DNA of 64,000 bases, taken from Raphanus sativus. Its lineage: Eukaryota; Streptophyta; Magnoliopsida; Brassicales; Brassicaceae. Where the stretch lies: the NCBI RefSeq assembly GCF_000801105.2, contig NC_079516.1, positions 30,107,643 through 30,171,642 of the forward strand, written 5' to 3'. A program made the translations under genes and the position numbers. The notes below the pieces were generated by a model. It was given only the letters and a program-made list of their open reading frames with translations. It did not search any database and had not been told where the DNA came from. Of this stretch, positions 1 to 11,086 are shown piece after piece; position 1 is the first letter of the stretch; each line of letters begins with the position of its first letter.

Positions 1-523
1 CCCCAGCAGTCGAACACTTCAACTTCCAAGATGTAGTTCTGAGGCATCTCGTTTCTCTTGCTTATACTCCCCACCTTTGGCATGAATTGCATCGTGATAT
101 GAAAGCGTGAGCATATCTGAACATAGTGGGCCACCAGAAACCGGCTTGGAGGATCTTAGAAACTGTCTTGAAGGTGGCAGAGTGACCAGCATAAGAGGAA
201 CCATGACAGTGGTGAAGGATCCCTGGAATATCAGCTTCTGGAACACACCTCCTGAAGATCCCATCCTTGCCTTGCCAATACAGATACGGCTCATCCCAAA
301 AGTAGTGCCTCGCTTCCCTTAGAAATTTTCTTATCTCACTTCCAGTGAACCTCAAAGGTTCCTTCTCAGCTGCGAGGAAGTTGGCAATCTCAGCAAACCA
401 TGGAAGATTCGGGTACTGCTTCTGGATCACTGCAGCGAATGCTTCGTCTATGCGGGAACAGTCCTTACTGACAGGTAACGACTGTTCCATGTTGCACAGA
501 CCAATCGCATTGACGTATTCCAT
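1..523 (-). pseudogene. Integrase N-terminal zinc finger of element A (partial)
   Basis: The minus frame from 523 gives the linker after RNase H and then an HHCC zinc-binding module: a paired histidine stretch (ILHHCHG, later GHS) followed about 30 residues on by a CNSC pair before QR. This module precedes the DDE core in retroviral-type integrases and binds zinc. Right after QR the frame shifts by one base, and the continuation typical of Athila integrase (KRNEMPQN, ILEVEVFD) is readable in another frame up to position 1. The catalytic core lies outside the window. Confidence 0.8.
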
Positions 524-1259
524 CGGTTGTTCCTGGAGAGATGATCTGCCACTCCATTATCAACTCTTTTCTTGTCTCTTATCTCCAGATCAAATTCTTG
601 GAGCAAGAGAATCCATCTTAAGAGCCGCGGCTTAGCATCCTTCTTCGTGAGTAGGTACTTGAGAGCTGTGTGGTCTGTGTGCACAATCACCTTTGATCCA
701 ACTAGGTAGGATCTGAACTTCTCAAAGGCTAACACGATGGCAAGGAGCTCCTTTTCTGTGGTTGCGTATCGACACTGAGCTTCATCCAAAGTTCTGCTCG
801 CATAGTATATCACGTGCAGCTTCTTGTCTTTACGCTGTCCAAGGACTGCTCCTACTGCAAAATCACTCGCATCTGTCATGATCTCAAAAGGAAGATCCCA
901 GTCTGGAGGTATGGTGCACTGACTAGAGCTCCCATGATCGTGTGGAATGCGGCTAGGCAGTCGCTGTCAAAGACGAACTGAGCTTCTTTGCAGAGCAACC
1001 AAGTGAGTGGTATCGCGATCTTAGAGAAGTCCTGGATGAACCTTCTGTAGAAACCAGCATGTCCCAAGAAACCCCTTATTCCCTTCACTGAAGTCGGTGG
1101 CTGCAGACTCATCATGACCTCGATCTTTGCCTTGTCCAGCTCAATGCCTTTCTCTGATATCTTGTGTCCCAGAACAATCCCATCTCTGACCATGAAGTGG
1201 CATTTCTCCCAGTTCAGCACCAGATGCTTCTCCTCGCATCGCTTCAGCACCCTGCACAA
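448..1259 (-). pseudogene. RT thumb/connection and RNase H of element A, frameshifted
   Basis: Two minus frames together cover this domain. 1259-876 carries the region after the RT active site (NWEKCHFM, then GFLGHAGFYRRFI), typical of Ty3/gypsy RT. 879-448 carries RNase H with [10 protein letters not shown] (first catalytic Asp), ATTEKELLA (Glu), [10 protein letters not shown] (Asp) and GVADHLSR. A one-base indel near 910-925 separates the two frames and a second shift near 525 separates RNase H from the integrase linker. In an active element these domains remove the RNA template during minus-strand DNA synthesis. Confidence 0.85.
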
Positions 1260-2150
1260 ATTTTACCAACAGACATGAAAGGAGCTTCCATAGACGCTGA
1301 AATCGTCCATGAAAACCTCCATTATGTCCTCGATCAGATCAGTAAAAATCGACATCATGCAGCGTTGGAAGGTCGCTGGAGCATTGCACAAGCCGAAGGG
1401 CATCCTCTTGTATGCATATGTTCCATAGGGGCATGTGAACGTCGTCTTCTACTGATCGTCTGGGTGGATGGGAATCTGAAAGAAACCTGAATAACCATCT
1501 AAAAAGCAATAGTAAGGGTGGTTAGCCAATCTCTCAAGCATTTGATCAATAAAAGGAAGTGGAAAGTGATCCTTACGAGTCACAGCATTCAGCTTACGGA
1601 AATCAATGCACATGCGATGACCAGTAACTGTTCTAGTAGGGATCAATTCATTCTTTTCATTTGTTATCACAGTGATCCCACCCTTCTTAGGTACTACATG
1701 AACAGGACTAACCCACTTACTATCAGAGATCCCATAGATCACACCAGCTTCTAGAAGTTTCATTATCTCTTTCTTTACAACATCTTTTAGATTTGAGTTT
1801 AACCTCCTCTGATGTTCTACAGAAGTGATCGATTCATCTTCCAGGTGTATTCTATGCATGCACAGATCAGGTGAAATGCCAGGTACGTCAGCTAGAGAAT
1901 AACCTAATGCTTTACGATATTTCCTCAGTTCACACAAAAGCAGAGCAGTCTCAGCATTGTTCAGGTCAGCATTCACAATGACAGGGTATGTGGAATTGGG
2001 TCCAAGAAATGCATACCTGAGTCCATTGGGAAGGGATTTGAGCTCTAACTTTGGAGCTTTCAGCTCGCTCCATGAGTCATCGGTCTGAGCTACCGGAACA
2101 GACGGGTTCTGAGAGGCGGTTGTTCCAGCCGATTTGCTGGACTCGCTGTT
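1260..2150 (-). pseudogene. Reverse transcriptase of element A, with nonsense codons
   Basis: The minus frame shows fingers and palm motifs in order: WVSPVHVVPKKGG, CIDFRKLNAVTRKDHFPLPF, YCFLDGYSGFFQIPIHP (first catalytic Asp), MPFGLCNAPATFQRCM and the FMDD form of the YxDD box (VFMDDFSVYG). Two in-frame stops break it: TAG at 1449-1451 where Athila RT normally has Glu, and TAA at 1263-1265. Upstream it is in frame with the gag-protease ORF across a single stop at 2151-2153, as expected for an ancestral gag-pol fusion. No active enzyme is expected. Confidence 0.88.
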
Positions 2151-3440
2151 CTACCCCAGACTTAGATTTGCCACCATCCTTTCAATACTCCTGGATGAAT
2201 CCTGGATCTTCGCATAGGCATCAGAATCAACACTCTCTAAGCTCTGCTCGGCTTCAGCTCTGACTAAGGCGAGTTCAAGAGGATCATCGGTGAGAATCTC
2301 CTCAATCATTCCCTCATGCGGCTCTAGCGGATGACCATCTTCTTGGACAGTGAAGGTTTGTCCATCCAGCATCAGTTTCTTGAGCATCTGATTCATCTCC
2401 AACTTCATCACAATGTCTCCAAGATGGAGATCAATCTTTCCTTGTCGGACATCAATGATAGCTCCAACAGTGCATAGGAATGGTCTGTCCAGGATCAGGG
2501 GATCCTTTGACTCCTCCTCGAGTTCCAGAACAACGAAATCGGCAGGGACCAGTGTGTTCCCAACCAGAACTTGAAGATCTTCAAGGATTCCAACTGGGGA
2601 CTTCACAGAACGATCAACAAACACTAGTGACGTCCTGGTAGGCTTGAAGTCCGTGTATCCAGGGCGCTTAGCCACATAATAGGGCATGAGGTGTATGCTT
2701 GATCCTAGATCGACCAGTGAGCATGAGAATATTGTTCTCCCAATCTGAACCGAGAGGACAAATTTTCCCGGATCACCCAGTTTCTTGATCCTTTTGTTTT
2801 GCAGCACTGCACTGCACTCCTTAGAGACAATCATGAACTCGCTGTCATCAGATATCTTCCCAGAGATCAGTCCCTTCACAAAGCTACGCATGGATGGTAT
2901 CATCTGGATCGCACTCATCAGAGGGAGCTTGACAGTCAGGTCTTCCAGCATCTTACTGCACTTCATCTCCTCCTTATCCTTGCGTGTAACCTTAGCCGGA
3001 ACAGGGTAGGGTACTTTTGGTACATACGGACGAGCAGGGGAAGGTGCTGCAGTCGGTGGAACAACCCCAGCGGGTCGCTCTGCATCAGTCGGAACAGTCT
3101 CAGTAGGTTGTTCTGCCTCTTCCTCATATGTGGCTACAGCTTCAGGCGGTTGATTCGACTCCTTCTGCTTCCCTTTCTCAGCCGATGTAAATCTCCTAGG
3201 GTCCAGATCAGGCAATTGATTTCCACTCCTTAGACCCACTGCATTGCACTCCTTGGGGTTCTTATCTGTTTTTTCAAGGAGAGTTTCTTGCTGTCTTTTC
3301 ACACTCTCAGCAGTCTGAGCAATCTGAATATCCATCTGTTTCATATGGCTTGAGACATTGTCATACTTTGCACTCAGGTCATTGAACATATGATTCATCC
3401 TGGTGTTGATGTCGTCTGTGACCTGGTTAAGCTCATTCAT
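2151..3440 (-). pseudogene. Gag C-terminus and aspartic protease of element A
   Basis: The 429-codon minus ORF starts in a coiled-coil stretch of gag (MNELNQVTDDINTRM...) matching the middle of Athila gag, so the N-terminal capsid half is missing. A Pro/Ala/Glu-rich linker follows. The region with LTVKLPLMSAIQMIP and the protease then fits Athila. The catalytic triplet reads DLGSS (LVDLGSSIHLMP) instead of the usual DTG or DSG. The second hallmark ILDRPFL is near the C-terminus. Whether Leu at the triplet is tolerated is not known to me. The ORF ends at a TAG after which homology continues in frame, so the stop is secondary. Confidence 0.8.
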
Positions 3441-4073
3441 TTATATGTAACATCAAGTGATCAGATTAATGAAACCAGTAAGAACAGTATGAATGAAGAA
3501 CAGTTATGAATCGCTTATCTATGTTTAGCTCATGTCTCAACACCCTAAAAATCCTAGGCGAGCAAGGCTACTACTCGATCATGATGCAGAAAATCAAAGA
3601 CATAAATCCTGAATAAAATTGCATAAGAACAAAGTAGTAAACAATAGGGTTCTGATGATCTTCTCTATGAGAGGATGGATTCTTCTCCCTTACAAGTTGC
3701 AGATCACAAATTCAGTGTTCTCTTGTAAAAACTAGCATAAGAAAATAATAAAATGATAGATGACGTTTTTATATGGAGGCGCCAATGAGTAGAAAAGAGA
3801 TTAGGGCAACAGGGCTTTAATTCCCGAAATAGGAGTTCCCATATTCGTCGGGAACAATCTCCGGATCACTCCGTCTGCTTGTTCCGCTTGAGAGATAACA
3901 GTTTCAGGACTGTTCTACTTGAGTGTTCTCCGCAGGATTGCTCCAAAAGGACATCTTTTCTTCATGCACCTTCTCTTCTCTCTTCTACCAACTCGAGACC
4001 TGTAAAAGGTCAAAAAGGACTAGACTGACACGAATTAGTGACTTGAAACAAATGAAAACATATATACAATGAT
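3441..4073. other. Non-coding segment between elements A and D
   Basis: No convincing ORF. Read on the minus strand it precedes the truncated gag of A and may be its leader. A GGCGCCA at 3777-3783 could be a remnant of a TGGCGCC primer-binding site, but the match stops after seven bases. Several GGAAC/GTTCC motifs occur at 3860-3930. No LTR end or target duplication was found at the border with D. Confidence 0.4.
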
Positions 4074-5218
4074 GTGAAAAACACCATATATCATGTTCAC
4101 ATGCCTCTTAAAAAGCAAGTTAGTTTTGCAGAAGATGTAGAAGCTGTAGAGACTGAAGAGGAGAGATATGTAGAAGATGTGAACTACATTGGAGGAACTG
4201 GATTTCAGAGGTCTGGAAATCAGAGTGGAAACAGGAACTTCTATGGCAATAGTCAGAGGAGCAACTACAACCAGAATTCACAGTACCAGAAACCCTTTAG
4301 CAACAACAACTACAGCAACAACAAGAATATCAACAACTCTTTCTATCAGAATCCACACCACCTACTCAGGAAAGTAAAATCGAAATCATGCTTGATTCAG
4401 TTCTAGAGGGTCAGCAGAAGCTTACTGTGGATTTCAATGGGAAGATAGATGCTGCCTACAATAGCCTAAATGTAAAGTTTGACACCTTGAGCACTCATGT
4501 GAAGAAGTTGGAGCACAGGTGAGTCAGACATGAGAGGCTATTAGGAGGCAGGAAGCTTTGATAAAAGGAAGAGAGGAAGAAGTAATGAGACACCACGTGA
4601 ATGCCATCACAGAAGATGATTTCTGGCAAGTGGTGAAGCATGAGAGACTTCATAAGGACAACTTTGAAGTAGCGAGTGCCATCAGTATCGGCAACTCTCA
4701 TTGGTGTCGACCGACACCAAGCGCAAGTCATCGATCGACATGGGATGATGACTATCGATCTATGTTCGAGTTACCACATCGATCGACAGAGTCTACAAGA
4801 TCTACTGCTCCGAGCAAACCATTCTGGATTATGAGTCACGCGGAGTTTCCAGCTAGACACCCTCACCCACTCGAACCCTTCACTGATCGACACAAAGAAC
4901 CGGTTATCGATCGACACACGGAGCCCGTCATTGATCGATAAGAGCAGTCCAACATCGATCGACGTGCGCCTTTAGTATACCAAGTGCAGCTACCAAAGAT
5001 AGACATGGGCCAAATTAATGCACTCAGATCCAAACCCATACCTTCAGAGAACCCACCAGACGTGATTGAGGATACATCAGAGCCTATGGATGTAGAAAGG
5101 AAAAGTGTGAAGAGAACCTTAAGGAAAAGGAAATAGAAGGTTCTCAAACACTATAAAAGAGAGGCTAATTCAAAGGAGTTGGAAAACTTCAAGAAAAGAG
5201 TTCTAAGGATCCCAGCAG
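4074..5218 (+). pseudogene. Gag C-terminal fragment of the host element D
   Basis: Plus-strand frames carry the gag signature EDVNYIGGTGFQR, an Asn/Tyr/Gln-rich stretch, a coiled coil (TVDFNGKIDAA) and HHVNAITEDDFWQVVKHE, all shared with B and E. Stops and frameshifts near 4380-4560 split it. The 3' half holds TCGATCGAY heads at 24-nt spacing, here read in the HRST and IDRH frames. It stops at 5223 where element B begins, and its frame resumes at 14758. The 5' LTR, primer site and capsid half of D are absent; D may have been truncated when it met element A. Confidence 0.75.
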
Positions 5219-5223
5219 AGAAA
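5219..5223. repeat. Target-site duplication of element B (AGAAA)
   Basis: AGAAA directly precedes the LTR start at 5224 and is repeated at 14753-14757 directly after the other LTR. Five-base duplications are normal for Ty3/gypsy integrases. Removing B with one copy restores a continuous D reading frame (PAEK then PFEEAYF). Confidence 0.88.
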
Positions 5224-6558
5224 TGATAGAGCTCAAATTACCCAGTGGAGCTTACTCTCTCAAATAAGAGGTACAGCTGTAGTACTTAGGGATCGAATCA
5301 CGAGGAGCTAGTGAACCAATTAAATCTAATCTACTAATCAATCCTAGGTGAAGTTGGTTTTAAAGATGGAAATGTAAATAGCAATTCCTAAAATGAGCAA
5401 GGTAGTTGCTATAACTAACAATATGATGGGTTGTTTTAATGAAATGAAGAGTGCTAGACTTAGGGCTTTTATTCAGGAATGGAGATTATAATGTCTATAA
5501 ATGCCTGACAAGTTGTTTGCATGATACTATAGAACTCAGTCGCTTAACTCTCAGTGATGTCTCACTGGTTAAATAATCTAGATCTCTGGCCTCAACTGTC
5601 GTATGTTGACAAAGAAAAAGAGTCGATTGATATCCTTTAGAGATATCGAGCGATACACCTTTCGCTAGGCGATCGATTCACCTGTCGGGATATCGATCGA
5701 CGGCTTCTAGATATGCATGGGCGTGAGCCGATAATGAACACTAGATCTCAAGGAGGGCGGTTAGCTCTTCTCCAAGGAGATACTAGTTCAAACAGATAAT
5801 TCAAGATATCAAAGATCCTAGTGATCTATATTCTAGTTAGCTACTCTAGAAAAAGCTTAGGGTGCAATCTATTTGATGAATATCACAGCTTAGCAATTAT
5901 AGTTTGGGGCTAATCCCATAAACCTCTTTAAACCCTAGATCTAACAAGTAGACTACTCAGACATAGCTAAGTAATTCATAACAATAGATAGATGAAAGAA
6001 TTGCATAGATAGAATAAAGTAGAATAACAAGTGGAGATAACAAATCTCTCCAATCTCTCAAAACATGTAAAACTCTAGTCTCTCTCTCACACTCTCTGCT
6101 TTGTGGTAACTTTGAAACTTGCTTCTTTCGAAGGTCTGAGGTCAAAAACACTTAGCAGGAATATTTAAGCATTTCCATTAGGTTAAAAACTCGTCAGGGG
6201 CAATCCCGTAATTTGGTGAAGTAGTCGACTAAACCATTTCGTCCTTGATATCGATCGACAACACTGGATGTGTATCGATCGATTATAATCTCTAGTATGC
6301 GGATCTTCTCAGCTACATCGATCGACAACTCAGGATGAGTATCGATCGATTCTTATCGCAATGTTGACTTCCGACTTGGTCTTGAATGGTCAACTCGGGT
6401 GTATCATCTCTTGTACTCCAAAATGCTCCAAAAACATTACTTTATCACGAAACGCTCATGAACCTGAAAACATAACTAACAGGCTAGAAAACAAATTAAA
6501 TATATAATAAAACACTAGTATACCATGGTTAAAAAAGGGTAAAATCCATGGTATATCA
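5224..6558 (-). repeat. 3' LTR of element B
   Basis: In plus orientation it runs from TGATAGAGCTC to GGTATATCA, the reverse of the TGATATACC...TATCA LTR of the family, 1335 bp. It holds several TCGATCGA heads, including two pairs 24 nt apart at about 6250-6350 and a second cluster near 5620-5700. It aligns along its length with 13409-14752 and 28664-29996. Confidence 0.88.
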
Positions 6559-6573
6559 ACTCCCCCAGACTTA
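6559..6573 (-). promoter_or_regulatory. Polypurine tract of element B
   Basis: Directly inside the 3' LTR the minus strand reads AAGTCTGGGGGAGT before TGATATACC. A purine run at this place primes plus-strand DNA synthesis in LTR elements. The same tract abuts the LTRs of E, F and D. Confidence 0.8.
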
Positions 6574-7860
6574 CTCCTTTGCTTGTCCTCAAGCAAAAAC
6601 AGTAATCTTTGGAAAAGGTTTGAAAACAGTAGGACTCAAAGATTCAAAATATTGAAGTCATCACTCTATGGGTTTGCAATCCATATCTAAACATCCTAAT
6701 CATATAAGTTCATTATGCCTTATCCTAGCTTAGCAACCAAACTCATCTAGTCAACAACTTAGCAAATCTCATCTGACATTCCCACTCTACTAACCTCATT
6801 TCTTAACATAAAATAAAAGTGCAAGCTTTACCTTGGGAGTATCGATCAAAGGACACATGGATTCAACTCAAACAAGTATCTGAACACACAGGTAGTCCTC
6901 TCTGATCCCTTTCTCCCCTCATCTCTCTTCTCTGAATCTCTTATTAGTTTCAATTTCAACAGGTTTCGATGCCACAAAGGTCATCTAGTCTATCTCATTG
7001 ACATTTGCATTTGTAACTCATACATTTTGGACAAAGTGTAGCGAATACTGGGGTCTCTGGTAATTTACCTATCCCTCGTTTCCACAATGTGTGATCATCC
7101 TTGAGATTTAGAATACTGGGGTCGCAGGAGACACTCCTACCCCTCTGCCTCTCAAGAAATCATTTCAATCTTTTATAACATAAACTTAGATCTTTGAGAT
7201 GCCGAAGAGAGAGAAGGAAGGGAACCAGAAACACACAGACTTTTTACCTTCCAGACTTGTTAGAGGATTCTGATCCAAAGATTTCCAAGCCCCAAGACAA
7301 GTAAATAAGTCAGTATTAGTGTTGGAGGTCAGCTTTGGTTCCTTCAAACAATCTCAGCTAGTGTATATAGGTGACATGTTGATCCACTTTAGCATCTTTA
7401 GTACTATCTGCAATCAGTAAATCTAGAATGGTGCTAAAGAGTGGCCAGACAATCAAGTGTAAATCTATATCAATGTTCCTATTTAATACTTATGTGAAAA
7501 ATAATTTTGAAAAACATTTTAAATAAAAAAAACCAAAATAAAAACACATATTAGTAAACTCCCCTCCCCCCAGACTTAAATTACATTGTCCCATTGTAAC
7601 ACAGCCGGAGTGAGGTAAATAAATCATAATAAATAAATATAACAAGATAGAACGATTAAACCTGATCGACATGGTGTCGATCGATTCGTAGGGGTTTACG
7701 TCGATCGTTAGTAATGGTCGCGTGGTGTCGAGCGATATGAATGGTACGTGTCGGTCGACGGAATCATCATTCTACTCGGAACTTATAAAAAAAACTGCAA
7801 AAATAAATCCAAAAATAAAAGTAAAAATGAAAAATAACTTAAAAAGAAAATAAAAGAAAA
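6574..7860 (-). other. Conserved 3' noncoding region of element B
   Basis: About 1.3 kb between the end of ORFX and the polypurine tract, without a meaningful ORF. It is conserved at the DNA level in C (twice), D, E and F, including a TCTCTTCGGCATCTCAA-like block and two ACCCC-flanked blocks around 7040-7140. The part nearest ORFX (7677-7760) carries four TCGATCGA-type heads spaced 24, 27 and 23 nt apart although it is noncoding. Confidence 0.65.
7559..7599 (-). promoter_or_regulatory. Stem-loop plus internal polypurine tract of element B
   Basis: On the minus strand arms TTACAAT and AATGTAA flank the loop GGGAC (7581-7599, one mismatched pair), followed at once by TTTAAGTCTGGGGGGAG. The same arrangement occurs in C, D, E and H, about 1 kb inside the 3' LTR and distinct from the polypurine tract at the LTR itself. 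A role as a second plus-strand primer or as an RNA signal is inference. Confidence 0.6.
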
Positions 7861-7866
7861 CCTAAT

Positions 7867-7884
7867 AGTGGGTTGCCTCCCACT
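7867..7884 (-). promoter_or_regulatory. GGGAGGCAACCC hairpin of element B
   Basis: On the minus strand six-base arms AGTGGG and CCCACT enclose the loop AGGCAA, giving a perfect hairpin just after the ORFX end. The block with AGCGCT upstream is nearly invariant in B, C, D and E while the flanks differ. Its function is unknown to me. Confidence 0.6.
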
Positions 7885-7900
7885 CAGCGCTTTGTCATAG

Positions 7901-10495
7901 TCATTTAGCTTGACTTTGGTAGGTGTGTGACTCAGGGGTGCAGTGGGGGTTGTTGTTTGCTGGTGGGCAAACATTTCCCTCATCTTTGGACTCAGCAGCA
8001 GTGAAGCTTCTTGTGGCATCATCTGATCTTGTCCATCTAGGATGTATCTTTGCTAAATCTGCTTTGATGACTTGCAACCTTATGTCCAAATCTTCCATGT
8101 CAAACTGATGCTGATAGAAATCAAATGTTGAATGCTCGGACAGTTTTTCATGTTGTTCTGTGTCGTGCTGGTCATGAATCTGCTGATCTTGATCTGCCAA
8201 GGACTCGGTGTCGATCGATGCTACAACTTGTGCGTCGGTCGTTTCGCTGGGAGTTCTGTCGGTCGATTCAGTGTCAACTGTGTCGATCGATTCTGAGCAA
8301 TGTCTTTGGTACTGCAAAGCACGTATTTCGCCCTTCATTTGGCGAGTAGTTCTGCATAGGCTGTTCACTCATTCGTTGACAGTGTCGTCAATGTCATCAC
8401 ATGTCCCGTTGAGTCTCCTTGCCATAGCATCCATAGCTTTGTACAGCTCATGTTTGATCTGATCAACTTATGCTGCAGTGCATGTTCTCTTCGCTAGTGG
8501 TGGCTCGATGTCGATCGATATCGTTCTAGGCCTGTCGATCGATGTCGTGTTTCTGTCACGAAGGCCAAGATGATCTTGAACTATGCTCATGTCTTGTTGT
8601 AGCTCGTTCAGCTGCTGTGACAGTGTATCCAGGTATCGCATGATAGGTGAACTGAAATTACCATGTGTTTCATCGTATGCTTTCATCCTATCTTCCAGTG
8701 CTGCGAACCTTGTGTCGATCGACGGTGAAGACTGTGTGTCGATCGATGGAAAAGTAGCATTCTGAGCCTGATCTTTCTTGCAAATTGATGCTAGCTCTTT
8801 CTGTAGAAGATCGATCCTCTTGCTTAACCATTCGACATTGTTGTTGAGAGGGCTGTAGATGTCTCCAATCTGTGTATTGATGTAAGCAATCTCCCATTCA
8901 TCTCTCTTAGGTGATGAACATTCTGGTCGGTCCTTGGATGTAGTCTTGCCGATGTTGATCGATAGTACAGGTATTGTGTCGATCGATACCGGTGGCGTAT
9001 CTTCCTTCTCAAGCATGGTTAATATGTTCCCAATCTCCATTCTTATCTCAGCCATGTCACTCTGGAAATCCTTGTAGCTGATATCCAAAGGCTGGAAAGT
9101 GTCTTCCACCAATGTGTGCATGTCTGCCTCAAGGTGTGCCTGAGCTCTCCATACATCAGTCAACATATCTTCTATCTCCTCTCTACTGTAAGGTACTGGT
9201 GGTGGTATGTATGCATGGTAAGGGCGTATGTGTTATGGAAGGCGTAAGCAATCTTTGTGAAAAAGAGATGCTCTCTCCATAATTTTTCTGATGTGCTCCT
9301 TGGTAACAGGGATGATTTCACCATCAACTCCTCTAGCATGTCCAAACTCATCTCTGTGGACACCATATTCATCCTTTGATTCCCATTTGAATCTCCTGGA
9401 TCCATCGGTATTAAAGGCAAGTCGTCCAAACTCCAATCGTATGTCGGGCGATCTGACTCTTGCTCTGTCGATCGATATGGGATACCCTCCGTCGATTGAT
9501 GGTGAGGAAACGATGTCGACCGATGGTGAACTCCGAGGTTGACCGAAACTGTGAGGAACTGTGTCCTCTCTCATGGTGACGTGGTGATTGTCCTGGACGT
9601 GAGCTAGGATGTCTGGATGGCCACGTTTCTGTGTGAACAAGTTCTCTGGTCCATTAGCAACCTGGAGGATGTCTGCTATGTCTTCTCTGGTTATGTACAG
9701 AACTCTTCCATCCATTGCTCTTGCAAAGCCATCTGTGTCCCTGAAAATTCCAAATTCATCAGGTGTTAGTGAAACATTCCTGATATCATATGGATCATGA
9801 AATCGAGATTGAGCTCTGGTGAAGGCGTCGATCGATGGTGATGTGGTGGTGGCGATCGACGGTGATCGTCTAGCTGCAGGGTTGGATCGATTGTTCATGG
9901 TGTTGCAATCCTCCATTGTTAAGTTTCTGGATGCTGGAAGCTGCTGGGTATAAGGTGTTGAGGTTTGAATTTTCGTGGCTGGTGTTGTCAACCTTATATA
10001 CCCATGTGTCGTCCTAATCGGTGAAATTCCTATTTTGTCCTTTAAGTCGTCTGGGTCAATATCGATCGATGTGATGCTAGCGATGTTGATCGATGGACGA
10101 TGTCGTTTTGCTGGATAAAGTAGATAATCAATCGACGGTGGGCGCTTGATGTCGATCGATTTTGGGAATCGATTTGCAAACCTATCATTCTCCAAGTAGT
10201 TTTCCCAAGCTTTCTCTTCCCAATAATCTGCATCATATTCTTCAATGTGGTCTCCACTGTGGGAAGATCTGGCTATATCTACTACAAAACTCTCATGAAA
10301 TCCGCTATCTGCCCAACTCCTTATTGAGTAATCATCTTCTTTACTGCTGGGTGGGATGGCGAAATTTGGGTAGCAATGATCTGGTAGATTGAGTTCATCA
10401 TCTAGTGGGTCTCAGTCGATCGATAATCCATGTTTTGTGTCGATCTTCTCTGACTTGCTGGTGTCGATCGATGAGGTTAAGGTGCTGTCGATCGA
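7901..10495 (-). pseudogene. ORFX of element B: SID-repeat, coiled-coil protein replacing RT/integrase
   Basis: Three long minus frames (10195-9233, 9166-8468, 8368-7901) are parts of one ancestral frame following the protease. I do not recognise the family. Visible: many Ser-Ile-Asp triplets eight residues apart; two copies of a short motif, DEFGIFRDxDGFARAMDG then about ten residues to EDIADIL, and later DEYGVHRDEFGHARGVDG to EHIRKIM; then a long heptad-like part (LSKRIDLLQKELA, LDTLSQQLNELQQDM, VDQIKHEL). No RT, RNase H, integrase or env-type membrane segments are seen. Stops such as TGA at 10496-10498 and at the 9233 and 8468 frame ends interrupt it. Collinear ORFX copies exist in E and, more decayed, in D. 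Confidence 0.65.
8206..8295 (-). repeat. 24-nt head-spacer array in ORFX of B
   Basis: Four heads (TCGATCGAT, TCGGTCGTT, TCGGTCGAT, TCGATCGAT in plus orientation) are spaced exactly 24 nt three times in a row, with unrelated 15-nt spacers. Confidence 0.8.
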
Positions 10496-11086
10496 TCACG
10501 AGTACTCTATCTCGTACTCGACTTTACAATGACAAACTGCAATGATACCAAGATCATCTTCTTTTACCACGGTTTTGGCTAGTGGTTTGCCAAGCTTGAC
10601 AGGGTTGTAGTGGATCTCTGGATCTATCATAGTCAAGCACATCTTGTTGGTGTTCATGTCACATATAGCTCCTACTGTAGCCATAAATGCTCTTCCAAGT
10701 AAGAGGGAAGAGTTCCAATTTAGCTTGATGTCTAGGACATGAAAATCCACAGGGACAATAGCATTACCAATCTGAACCTTCAGGTCTCTGATCAAGCCTC
10801 CAGAGTTTTTCTGAGTGTAATCCACAAATTTAAAGATCTCTGGTGAGGGCTCTACTTGCAGACCCAGATGGTCTGCCATGACCTTTGGTAAGATGCTGAC
10901 TGATGAACCAGTGTCACATAATGCATGAGGAAATTCAATCCCTTGTACTACACAGGGTATTGCAAACTTCCCAGGATCACTCTTCTTCTTCAAAGTAATC
11001 CTTTTCCTCATATCTTCTCTGACATTGTCAAACCTTCTTCTAATGTCATTTTCAGTCTCCCTTGTTTCTCTGAAGAACATCCACAA
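10496..11086 (-). pseudogene. Aspartic protease of element B
   Basis: The minus ORF of 196 codons holds a retropepsin-type fold: IEFPHALCDTGSSVSILPK with an intact DTG catalytic triplet at about residues 59-61, the flap side GLIRDLKVQIG, and SLLLGRAFMATVGAICD as the second hallmark. Upstream is the gag-protease linker (RITLKKKSDPGKF). It runs directly into ORFX, separated only by a TGA where E has Gly, so the enzyme was made within a gag-PR-ORFX polyprotein. The domain itself looks intact; its frame neighbours are broken. Confidence 0.8.

Larger units (their letters stand above)
1..3440 (-). mobile_element. Athila-type Ty3/gypsy element A, 3' part of gag plus pol, decayed
   Basis: Read on the minus strand the order is gag C-terminus, protease, reverse transcriptase, RNase H and integrase zinc finger, the Ty3/gypsy order. 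The wording of the RT and RNase H segments fits the Athila lineage of plant elements. The element runs off the left edge inside the integrase. The N-terminal half of gag and a clear 5' LTR are absent to the right. At least three in-frame stops and several one-base frameshifts interrupt the reading frame, so it is a relic. It is the only part of the window that encodes RT and integrase, the functions missing from the neighbouring elements. Confidence 0.85.

Noticed and set aside
3777..3783. Primer-binding site and LTR end of element A
   Set aside because: Only seven bases match and no LTR boundary or second LTR is present; kept as a note, not as a feature.
5957..6151. 64-codon ORF repeated at 29395-29589
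   Set aside because: Identical only because B and F share this LTR stretch; hydrophobic reading of LTR DNA, not a supported gene.
8206..8295. CRISPR-like array (short repeat with variable spacers)
   Set aside because: Repeats of 9 nt with 15-nt spacers inside plant retrotransposon ORFs and LTRs, no cas genes, eukaryotic context. Only the visual pattern is similar.
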